A DNA stretch of 7,566 bases from JBBQTU01 sp038213005 (GTDB taxonomy: Bacteria > Planctomycetota > Phycisphaerae > Tepidisphaerales > Tepidisphaeraceae): assembly GCA_038213005.1 (NCBI GenBank), contig JBBQTU010000205.1, forward strand, positions 1-7,566, in the 5' to 3' direction. This document shows positions 1 to 5,562 of this stretch, one piece after another. The position numbers and the translations under genes were made by a program. Under the pieces are notes generated by a model. The model was not told the DNA's origin. It did not search any database and worked only from the letters and a program-made list of their open reading frames with translations. How positions within the stretch are numbered: the first letter of the stretch is position 1; each line of letters opens with the position of its first letter.

Positions 1-183
1 GACCATGCAGAGGAGGATGAGCGCGAGGAGGGAGAGTCGCGGGATGCCATGGGCCGCGAGGAAGGTGGCAAGCAGTGCCCACGGCAGAGCGAAGACGGTG
101 TGTGCGATCTTGATGTCGGCGGCGAAGGCGGCGAGGCGCGAGCCGCGGGGGGCGGGGGGCAGGGGTTGTTGAGTTTCGGTCAC
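1..183 (-). CDS. UbiA-family prenyltransferase, N-terminal fragment (runs off the left edge)
   Basis: Reading the minus strand from a GTG at 183 gives 61 uninterrupted codons to the window edge. A short Pro-rich start is followed by AADIKIAHTVFALPWALLA (about residues 21-39) and a second hydrophobic run. This K-I-x-H-T-V-F-A-L-P-x-A pattern is typical of the start of UbiA-type membrane prenyltransferases, which attach a polyprenyl chain to an aromatic ring precursor of ubiquinone or menaquinone. The aspartate-rich prenyl-diphosphate sites lie further on and are outside the window, so the substrate (4-hydroxybenzoate versus a menaquinone/futalosine-pathway intermediate, MqnP-like) cannot be decided. 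There is no clear Shine-Dalgarno before the GTG, so the exact start is uncertain. The gene is divergent from the small membrane protein gene at 259. Confidence 0.72.
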   Translation of the reverse strand, partial: MTETQQPLPPAPRGSRLAAFAADIKIAHTVFALPWALLATFLAAHGIPRLSLLALILLCMV

Positions 184-258
184 TGGGAGCAATCTAACGC
201 GAGGGGAGGCGGCGTGCCAGCAATCGACCGCGGTGCGGCAGCACGTTAGAGTGCTCTC

Positions 259-627
259 ATGAAAGATGACTCCTCTCAGCCACGTGCATTGGAATACGCT
301 TCGTTCGGGCAGCGAACGCAGTCGTGTTTCCTGTCCATGATGGCAATCATCTTTGTGTTGGTTGGTTTGTCGGCCGGTCTGTTGGCGCTGTTCGCGCACA
401 TCAATGCCGTGGATGGCGGTACAGTAAGCGCGTGGGTGCCCCGCGCGCTGCACTTACTCGTCCTATTGTTCGCTTTTCCTGGCTTGGTTACCGGACTTTG
501 GTTTTGTGGGCTTCACGCAGATTTCACGATGTACACAATCGGGGTAGTCATCGGACAGGTAGGTGTGTATTGGCTCGTCGGTGCCTTGATCGCCCGGCTG
601 TCTGCTGGGCACCACACCGCCGGTTGA
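259..627 (+). CDS. Small hypothetical membrane protein, three predicted helices
   Basis: This is a 122-residue ORF starting at ATG 259. The first ~22 residues are polar. Hydrophobic helices follow at about 24-47, 62-84 and 91-113, and a short tail ends in His-His-Thr-Ala-Gly. No conserved catalytic motif is visible and I do not recognise the family. Its use of T-rich hydrophobic codons is consistent with a genuine membrane protein. It stands alone: the divergent UbiA-type gene is upstream, and 13 bases after its stop the first repeat unit of the REP/RAYT block begins. The ribosome-binding site is weak (only a GAG about 8 bases before the ATG). It is probably real because the hydrophobic periodicity is clear and nothing better occupies the region, but its function is unknown. 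Confidence 0.6.
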   Translation: MKDDSSQPRALEYASFGQRTQSCFLSMMAIIFVLVGLSAGLLALFAHINAVDGGTVSAWVPRALHLLVLLFAFPGLVTGLWFCGLHADFTMYTIGVVIGQVGVYWLVGALIARLSAGHHTAG

Positions 628-640
628 GGCCGGGTTCACT

Positions 641-795
641 GTGGGGCTGCCGCCTCGGCTGCCCATTTCGCGCGAAGACAAGAGCGGTCGGAAATGGGGA
701 GAATCTGTGCCTGACAAGAGCGGGAGAGCGGGTCTGGGTAGTCGAGAACTTCTGCGCGAGGGACCAAATGGGCGGCCGAGGGCGGCCAGCCCCAC
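641..795. repeat. REP-pair (BIME-like) repeat unit, copy 1
   Basis: This 155-bp unit begins GTGGGGC and ends GCCCCAC, with long imperfect inverted arms. The left arm (641-664) is itself a hairpin: GTG, then GGGC, a T, GCCG, a CCT loop, CGGC, a T and GCCC, so two 4-bp stems are separated by a T-T mismatch. The right arm (770-795), read on the minus strand, has the same plan with a TG/C internal loop and CCCT loop. A core of roughly 100 bp lies between. It is about 94% identical to copy 2, from which it is separated by one base. The pattern of a GTG/GTGG foot plus a bulged hairpin, in inverted pairs beside a RAYT gene, is what is known for REP elements. Confidence 0.88.
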
Positions 796-796
796 A

Positions 797-949
797 GTGG
801 GGCTGCCGCCCCGGCTGCCCATTTCGCGCGAAGACAAGCGCGGTCGGAAATGGAGAGAGTCTGCGCCTGACAAGAGCGGGAGAGCGGGTCTGGGTAGTCG
901 AGAACTTCTGCGCAGGGACCAAATGGGCAGCCGAGGCGGCCTGCCCCAC
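797..949. repeat. REP-pair (BIME-like) repeat unit, copy 2
   Basis: This 153-bp tandem neighbour of copy 1 (156-bp period) differs by about seven substitutions and two one-base deletions. Its hairpins are at 797-820 (plus) and 925-949 (minus). Both keep the GGGC/GCCC and GCCG/CGGC stems, with T-T and AG/T internal loops respectively. It ends 8 bases before the putative RAYT start codon, so it forms the immediate upstream region of the transposase gene. Confidence 0.88.
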
Positions 950-957
950 TTGAGAGG

Positions 958-1620
958 TTGCGATGGCGGGCGTATCTTGTGGGAGTGCCTGACGCCTCGA
1001 CGAACTCGCTGCAGTGGTTTGATTGGGCCTCGGCATCCAACGAGCCTGGCCGGCACCTGCCTCACGTGAGCCAGCGAGGTTGTATCTATTTCCTAACGTC
1101 TCGCCTGGCGGATTCAATTCCCGCCGAGCGGCTGAAGGCCTGGAAGGCGGGGCGCGATGCGTGGCTGGAGCAGAATCCGCCGCCGCACAATGTCGCACGG
1201 CAACGCGCCCTCAAGTCGCTTTTCTCGGCTCGTATTGAACGTTATCTTGATGACGGTCGGGGTGCGTGTCTGCTCGCAGTTACGGCGGCCCAGGATGCGC
1301 TGGAAGCAGTGCTTCGGTACCAGGATGGCACGCGATACCTGCTGGGAGATTTTGTCGTGATGCCCAATCACGTTCATGTATTGGTTCAAACCGAAGTCGC
1401 AATCGACCAGTTGAGCAAACAGTGGAACCGCGTCTCTTCGCATGACATCAACAAGGTCCTCAGCCGTCGCGGATCGGTGTGGCAACAGGAACCTTTCGAT
1501 CACGTCGTGCGCAGCAGAGAGCAACTGCTGAAGTGTCAGAAGTACATCCGGGACAATCCTGCCAGGCTCGCGCCAGGGACCTATGTACTTGGCAAAGGCA
1601 AAGCCGCCTGGACTGAATGA
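958..1620 (+). CDS. REP-associated tyrosine transposase (RAYT, Y1/TnpA_REP family)
   Basis: This 220-residue single-strand DNA transposase relates to the IS200/IS605 Y1 family; RAYTs act on REP hairpins. Visible signatures are HLPHVSQRGCIYFLTSRLADS near residues 33-53 in two adjoining parts (HLPH, then YFLTSRLADSIP), the HUH metal-binding motif MPNHVHVLV (His138, His140), WQQEPFDHVVRS (175-186) and KYIRDNP (195-201). Tyr196 in the last motif is the expected nucleophile. All core motifs are present, so the gene looks intact. It sits exactly between repeat units: 8 bases after copy 2, with copy 3 starting at the base after its TGA. The start is uncertain. TTG 958 gives the longest frame but a GAGAGG directly abuts it with no spacer; GTG 979 or 985 are alternatives, still upstream of the conserved domain. 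No promoter is evident, so expression may be low or depend on the repeats. Confidence 0.9.
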   Translation: MRWRAYLVGVPDASTNSLQWFDWASASNEPGRHLPHVSQRGCIYFLTSRLADSIPAERLKAWKAGRDAWLEQNPPPHNVARQRALKSLFSARIERYLDDGRGACLLAVTAAQDALEAVLRYQDGTRYLLGDFVVMPNHVHVLVQTEVAIDQLSKQWNRVSSHDINKVLSRRGSVWQQEPFDHVVRSREQLLKCQKYIRDNPARLAPGTYVLGKGKAAWTE

Positions 1621-1773
1621 GTGGGGCGGCCGCCCCGGCAGCCCATTTCGTTCGATGACAAGTGCGGCCGGAAATGGGGAGAGTCCGTGCCTGACAAGAG
1701 CGGGCGAGCGGGTTTGGGTAGTCGAGAGCTTCTGCGCAGGGACCAAATGGGCAGCCGGGGCGGCCGGCCCCAC
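1621..1773. repeat. REP-pair (BIME-like) repeat unit, copy 3
   Basis: This 153-bp unit follows the RAYT stop codon with no gap and is in the same orientation as copies 1 and 2. Its hairpins are at 1621-1644 (plus; G/A internal mismatch, CCC loop) and 1749-1773 (minus; CG/T internal loop, CCC loop). The two ends match each other over about 27 of 29 positions, so the arms could also pair long-range. It is the most diverged copy, with changes in the core and loops while the four stem segments stay intact. It fills the whole space between the convergent RAYT and arfB-like genes, and its last base is part of the arfB stop codon. Confidence 0.88.
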
Positions 1774-2240
1774 TATTCCACGCCGCGGCGCTGGGATTTC
1801 GTCTCGGAGCGGTGCTTCTTGGATTCGAGGCGGCGCTGTTTGGCGCCGCGACTTGGCTTGGTGCGGTGGCGGATGGCCGGGACATCCCAGGCCTGGTGGA
1901 TCAACTCTGTCAAGGCGTCGAGGCAGCCTTGCTTGTTCATCTCCTGCGAGCGGGAAATCTGGCAGACCAGGCGGACCTCGCCGAGGGAGTTGAGGCGTTT
2001 GCCCAGCAGTGACCGCAGGCGGGCGAAGGCAGTGGGGGAGAGGCCGGTGACGGCGGGCAGCGACAGGCGAAGTTCCATCCGCGTGTTGACCTTGTTGACG
2101 TTCTGCCCGCCGGGGCCGGAGCTGCGCGATGCGGACAGGACGATCGCCCCCGGCGTGATGGACACGCCCGCGGGCAGGCGCATGGCGCCGGCCGGCCCGG
2201 TGGGGGGCGGCGCTGGCGAGGTTGGCGGTGAGTCGCTCAT
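1773..2240 (-). CDS. arfB: Peptidyl-tRNA hydrolase ArfB (YaeJ-like ribosome rescue factor)
   Basis: This 155-residue protein releases nascent peptides from ribosomes stalled on truncated messages. The release-factor GGQ motif is in SSGPGGQNVNKVNT (residues 40-53; Gly44-Gly45-Gln46), which places the catalytic Gln near the peptidyl transferase centre. The C-terminal ~35 residues are strongly basic (RHRTKPSRGAKQRR and onwards), matching the ArfB tail that enters the empty mRNA channel; there is no codon-recognition domain as in RF1/RF2. ATG 2240 is chosen because the residues before it look non-coding and would overlap the upstream gene. Its N-terminal ~20 residues are Pro-rich and probably dispensable. 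There is no clear Shine-Dalgarno, and only 13 bases separate it from the stop of the membrane-protein gene, so translational coupling is plausible. The TAG stop overlaps the edge of repeat copy 3. Confidence 0.9.
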   Translation of the reverse strand: MSDSPPTSPAPPPTGPAGAMRLPAGVSITPGAIVLSASRSSGPGGQNVNKVNTRMELRLSLPAVTGLSPTAFARLRSLLGKRLNSLGEVRLVCQISRSQEMNKQGCLDALTELIHQAWDVPAIRHRTKPSRGAKQRRLESKKHRSETKSQRRGVE

Positions 2241-2253
2241 GAGGGTCTGGTGA

Positions 2254-2880
2254 TCACGGACGATCGGGCAGGGCTTGGTCCGTCGTCGGCTCGGCGGGCG
2301 GCTCGGGCGCTGCGATGTAGAGCCGGGCGGGCGGAGCGCCGCTGATCCCACGCTGGATGTGGACCATGTCCACGTAGTGGGTGACGCTGCCGATGAAGAC
2401 GACCACCAGCAGCATGACCAGGTCCAGCCGCAGCCAACTGACAGGATGGGCGATGGGGCGATCGCCGGCGATGACGTAGAGCGCGATCATCATCGCCATG
2501 ACGCCGGTGCTGACGTGGGCAACCCACCACCAGCCGGTGCGCAGGCCGATCGGCAGGGCATGGGGGAATCCGCCCTGCATGTCGCCGACGGAGTATTCCT
2601 GCTGGAGATAGACGGGCACGCGGTGGTAGCTCATCACCGATCCGCTGAGCAGGAGCAGCGCGAGGCAGCCCCAGACGATGCGGCGAAACGACCAGCGGGT
2701 GCGTGCGAAAAGTGCGAGGCGGCTCTCTTCTCGCTCATCGGAAAGCGCCAGCGGCACAACCATCTCGTGGAACATCAGACCGCCGATGAGCAGCATCGCG
2801 GCGACGATGTGTCCATAGCGCGCAATCAGGTAGCCGATGTTCGCGGCGCTGTTCCAATTGGCTGCTTCGGCGATCCACAT
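2254..2880 (-). CDS. Four-helix integral membrane protein, CopD-like
   Basis: This 208-residue protein has hydrophobic helices at about 16-46, 67-84, 115-138 and 149-168, plus a Pro-rich polar C-terminal tail (from ~180). The first helix pattern, RYGHIVAAMLLIGGLMF, resembles the start of CopD-type and related heme- or metal-associated membrane proteins. Histidines lie in or next to helices at 24, 38, 86, 122 and 168, which would suit metal or heme ligation, but this is inference and the exact family is not certain. ATG 2880 is preferred over the longer TTG 2901 because GGAGG lies 5 bases before it. It is the first gene of a likely two-gene unit with arfB; no functional link between the two is apparent. 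Confidence 0.72.
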   Translation of the reverse strand: MWIAEAANWNSAANIGYLIARYGHIVAAMLLIGGLMFHEMVVPLALSDEREESRLALFARTRWSFRRIVWGCLALLLLSGSVMSYHRVPVYLQQEYSVGDMQGGFPHALPIGLRTGWWWVAHVSTGVMAMMIALYVIAGDRPIAHPVSWLRLDLVMLLVVVFIGSVTHYVDMVHIQRGISGAPPARLYIAAPEPPAEPTTDQALPDRP

Positions 2881-2885
2881 TCGGG

Positions 2886-2890
2886 CCTCC
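2886..2890 (-). promoter_or_regulatory. Shine-Dalgarno deciding the start of the CopD-like gene
   Basis: GGAGG on the minus strand, with a 5-base spacer to ATG 2880. It favours that start over the in-frame TTG at 2901, which lacks such a site. No convincing -35/-10 pair for this gene was found between it and the divergent promoter at 2972. Confidence 0.7.
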
Positions 2891-2971
2891 GTCGTTGACA
2901 AAACAGGTGCTCAGCGCGACCGCGCCGACACCCTCATCCACTGTAACGAAATGAAGTCTGATAAAAAAGCG

Positions 2972-3000
2972 TTGACTGTGTAAGCCGTCAGACGTAGATT
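2972..3000 (+). promoter_or_regulatory. Sigma70-type promoter for the Lys/Ala-rich small gene
   Basis: TTGACT (2972-2977) and TAGATT (2995-3000) are separated by exactly 17 bases; five of six and four of six positions match the housekeeping consensus. An AT-rich stretch (ATAAAAAA) lies just upstream. Transcription would begin near 3007, leaving a leader of about 20 bases that contains the Shine-Dalgarno. The last ten spacer bases (2985-2994) are an inverted copy of 3109-3118, beyond the gene. Confidence 0.65.
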
Positions 3001-3026
3001 CTGTATAACGAAAGGAGGAAAGCGCC

Positions 3027-3101
3027 ATGGCGAAAGTTGCTAAGAAGGCCCCGGCTAAGAAGGCTGCTGCTAAGAAGCCAGCCAAGAAAGCCAAGAAGTA
3101 A
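3027..3101 (+). CDS. 24-residue Lys/Ala-rich basic peptide, histone H1-tail-like
   Basis: ATG 3027 to TAA 3101 encodes 24 residues: 11 Lys, 9 Ala, 2 Pro, one Val and the initiator Met, with no acidic or aromatic residue. The Lys-Lys doublets recur every four or five residues (6-7, 11-12, 16-17, 20-21, 23-24), as in the Lys/Ala/Pro tails of H1-like bacterial nucleoid proteins. AAAGGAGG (3011-3018) with an 8-base spacer is the strongest Shine-Dalgarno in the window, and a good promoter lies just upstream, so expression as its own short gene is well supported. A nucleic-acid-binding role (nucleoid or ribosome associated) is inferred from charge alone. It is too short for most gene finders. It could instead be the shortened remnant of a longer H1-like protein, but promoter, start and stop all look purposeful. 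Confidence 0.75.
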   Translation: MAKVAKKAPAKKAAAKKPAKKAKK

Positions 3102-3216
3102 TGCACCGCGTCTGACGGGCGCGGCGTGGTTCCAGGAATGGAAACCGCTCCCGATTGGATGCAGAGACATTTAACAGTTCCTGCCTTGGCTCCTAACCGA
3201 AGGCCACGGAACAAAA

Positions 3217-3255
3217 AAGAAAGCTTCCACGCCACGGCGGAAGCTTTCTTCTTTT
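3217..3255. terminator. Bidirectional intrinsic terminator between the small basic gene and ftsH
   Basis: This is a perfect 12-bp stem (3217-3228 with 3239-3250) around a 10-base loop. On the plus strand the hairpin runs into CTTCTTTT; on the minus strand the complement of the A-run at 3213-3218 gives a T-rich tail. It lies ~115 bases after the small gene's stop and ~30 bases after the ftsH stop, so it can end both convergent transcripts. Confidence 0.85.
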
Positions 3256-3283
3256 ATGCACAAAATCCCCTGAAAAAACAGGC

Positions 3284-5302
3284 CTATTTCGGCTTGGCCT
3301 CCGCCGCGGCGCTCGCCGGAGCGGCGCCTGCGGTCGCCGCGGTCTTGGCGTGTTCGCGCTCGATCAGGTCGAGCATCGTCGGGCGCGTCAGCTCGCCGCC
3401 GGTCATGATGAGCTGCACATCCGCGGTGTCCAGCGTCTCATATTTCACCAGCGCCTTGGCGAGCGCCTCGACGCGATCGCGGTTGTCGGTGATGAGTTGC
3501 GTCGTTTCGGTCCACAGCGTATCGATGAGATTTTTTACTTCCTCGTCGATGATCCGGGCGGTCTCGTCAGAATATTCCCGGCCGCCGCCGAACTCGCCCA
3601 TGAGATTCGGCTTGTTCTCATCCTCGCCGAAATAGATGAAGCCGAGACGCGGGCTCATGCCCCATTCGCGAATCATCTTGCGGGCGATGCTGCTCGCCTG
3701 GCGGATGTCGCTGATGGCGCCGGTGTTCACGTCGCCGCAGAACATTTCCTCGGCGATGCGACCGCCGAACGTCGTCTTGATCGTCGCGACGCACCAGCTC
3801 CGCGCGAAGTTGGTGCGATCCTTTTCCGGCAGCGCAAAAGTCGCGCCGCCAAAATTGCCGCGCGGGATGATCGTCACCTTGTGAATCGGATCGGCGTCCT
3901 TGGTCAGATACTGCACCACCGCGTGGCCGGCCTCGTGATAGGCGGTGGCCAGCTTGTCCTTCTCATCGATGACGCGGCTCTTGCGGGCGCGGCCCCAGCG
4001 GACTTTGTCCCGCGCTTCTTCAAGGTCATCCTGCTCGACGGCATCCTTGTTGAGCATCGTGGCACCCAGTGCCGACTCATTGATGATCGCCGCCAGATCC
4101 GCGCCGCTGAAGCCTGGCGTCGCACGCGCCAGGCGCAGCAGATCGACGCTGGTGCCCAGTTTCACCTTGCGGGCGTGAACCTTGAGGATCTCAAAGCGGC
4201 CCTTCACATCGGGCAGCGGGACATAGACCTGGCGATCAAATCGGCCGGGACGGGTCAGCGCCGGGTCCAGCACATCCACGCGGTTGGTCGCGGCGCAGAC
4301 GATCACCTGGTCATTGGTTTCAAAGCCGTCCATCTCGACCAGGATGGCATTGAGCGTCTGCTCGCGTTCATCGTGCCCGCCCGAACTGAAGCCCGAGCCG
4401 CGCCGGCGTCCGACAGCGTCAATTTCATCCAGGAAGATGATGCAGGGGGAATTGTCCTTGGCCTGCTTGAAGAGGTCGCGCACGCGGCTGGCGCCGACAC
4501 CGACGAACATCTCGACGAAGTCCGAGCCCGAAATGCTGAAAAACGGCACATCGGCCTCGCCGGCGATGGCCTTGGCCAGCAGCGTCTTGCCCGTGCCCGG
4601 ATCGCCCACCAGCAGCACGCCGCGGGGGATGCGCCCGCCGAGGCGCTGAAACTTTTTCGGATTGCGGAGGAAATCGACGATCTCATGCACCTCATCCTTG
4701 GCTTCGTCGACACCGGCAACGTCGTCGAAGGTGATGTTGGTGTGTTCCTTGCTCGTGATCTTGTGCTTGGAGCGCCCGAAGTTGCCCAACATGCCGCCAG
4801 GCCCGCCGGCGCCGCGCATCTGGCGGAACATCACAAACCAGAACAGCACGATGATGCCGACCCAGATGATGTAGGGCAGGATGGCGGTGATCAGCAGGTT
4901 CTGGCTGGCGCGGACCCACACGATCGCCCCGTTGGCGTTGTCCTTATAGTATTGCCCGACCTCCCACGTTGCGGTGCCCTCGGAAATGACCTGCGTCCGG
5001 AAACGAGTCACCTTCTCTTTGTTTGGAGGGATCGTCTGGGGCGCGCGGAACTCGCCGTTGGCTTCGTTGCCCTCAATGTAAAGAACTTGAACCTGGCCCT
5101 CTTTCAGCAGGGCGTCGAGCTGGCTCAGCGAAATCAGCGTGCTTGGCTTCTCATTGCTGTTCATCAGCATGAAAACCATCACCGCCAGCGCCAGGATGAG
5201 CAGCCAGCCAAACAGGCCGCGCCCCATCTTGAAACCGGACATGCTCGGTCCACTGGGCCTGCCTTCTTTATTCTCTGGTTTGTCAGACTTCTGCTCTGCC
5301 AT
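3284..5302 (-). CDS. ftsH: ATP-dependent zinc metalloprotease FtsH
   Basis: This 672-residue membrane-bound AAA+ protease degrades damaged or regulatory membrane and cytosolic proteins; it is full length for the family. There is a short cytosolic N-terminus, TM1 at about 29-47, a periplasmic segment, and TM2 at about 135-158. The AAA module has Walker A GDPGTGKT (233-240), pore loop MFVGVG (265-270), Walker B IIFLDEID (288-295) and the second region of homology ending RPGRFDRQ (351-358). The protease domain has zinc ligands HEAGH (456-460) and the expected third ligand Asp532 in TGAISDIRQAS. The Ala-rich tail (about 652-672) is probably flexible. Walker A has Asp at position 234, where Pro is usual (GPPGTGKT). 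ATG 5302 is preceded by AAGGG with a 9-base spacer. It is monocistronic as far as can be seen, with a candidate promoter at 5333-5362. Confidence 0.98.
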   Translation of the reverse strand: MAEQKSDKPENKEGRPSGPSMSGFKMGRGLFGWLLILALAVMVFMLMNSNEKPSTLISLSQLDALLKEGQVQVLYIEGNEANGEFRAPQTIPPNKEKVTRFRTQVISEGTATWEVGQYYKDNANGAIVWVRASQNLLITAILPYIIWVGIIVLFWFVMFRQMRGAGGPGGMLGNFGRSKHKITSKEHTNITFDDVAGVDEAKDEVHEIVDFLRNPKKFQRLGGRIPRGVLLVGDPGTGKTLLAKAIAGEADVPFFSISGSDFVEMFVGVGASRVRDLFKQAKDNSPCIIFLDEIDAVGRRRGSGFSSGGHDEREQTLNAILVEMDGFETNDQVIVCAATNRVDVLDPALTRPGRFDRQVYVPLPDVKGRFEILKVHARKVKLGTSVDLLRLARATPGFSGADLAAIINESALGATMLNKDAVEQDDLEEARDKVRWGRARKSRVIDEKDKLATAYHEAGHAVVQYLTKDADPIHKVTIIPRGNFGGATFALPEKDRTNFARSWCVATIKTTFGGRIAEEMFCGDVNTGAISDIRQASSIARKMIREWGMSPRLGFIYFGEDENKPNLMGEFGGGREYSDETARIIDEEVKNLIDTLWTETTQLITDNRDRVEALAKALVKYETLDTADVQLIMTGGELTRPTMLDLIEREHAKTAATAGAAPASAAAEAKPK

Positions 5303-5332
5303 CCGGCTATTCCCTTGTATGGTGTCGACCTG

Positions 5333-5362
5333 ATGTTAAGTGACGAGGTCGCACCCTGTCCA
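5333..5362 (-). promoter_or_regulatory. Candidate ftsH promoter
   Basis: On the minus strand TGGACA (5362-5357) and TAACAT (5338-5333) are 18 bases apart, with five of six and four of six consensus matches. The start would fall near 5326, giving a ~24-base leader that holds the AAGGG site. The -35 lies inside a 12-bp near-palindrome, CCTGTCCACAGG (5355-5366), which could be an operator or coincidence. Confidence 0.4.
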
Positions 5363-5562
5363 CAGGCTGACTCAACATCCACAGCCCAGACCGCAGGGAC
5401 TTAGCGTCTGATCTTGCCACGGCCCTGCGGCAGTCTTGCCCAAACGCGGCCATTTCAGGCAAACGGACCAAAAAGTGTTTTTTTTGTCGGGCTACCTCGC
5501 TACAAGAGGCGTACCACGCTGAGTCCGATTGGGAAAAGTTGTTTCTTCCTGCGGGGGTAGTG

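Noticed and set aside
193..250. TCTAACG / CGTTAGA inverted pair in the divergent promoter region of the UbiA-type gene and the small membrane protein
   Set aside because: Only seven bases with a 44-base gap; too weak to call an operator without conservation data.
641..1069. Open frame reading through both tandem repeat units, giving a protein-level repeat
   Set aside because: The 156-bp period happens to be a multiple of three, so the frame survives. Both copies are explained as palindromic REP pairs, the indels between them disrupt other frames, and no start signal is convincing.
641..1773. CRISPR array
   Set aside because: Units are ~155 bp, themselves conserved throughout, and only three in number with a transposase gene between; there are no short repeats with unique spacers.
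5355..5366. CCTGTCCACAGG as a DnaA box or replication-origin signal
   Set aside because: A single near-match to TTATCCACA with no cluster of boxes, AT-rich unwinding element or origin-linked genes; more simply part of the candidate ftsH promoter.
3350..5404. Long open frame (684 codons) on the plus strand opposite ftsH
   Set aside because: It is the antisense of a fully conserved ftsH gene; high GC codon bias keeps it open and its translation shows no family motifs.
5478..5485. T8 run preceded by AAAAAGTG as an intrinsic terminator
   Set aside because: The only potential stem is the A/T run itself, with no GC-rich hairpin and no upstream plus-strand gene to end.
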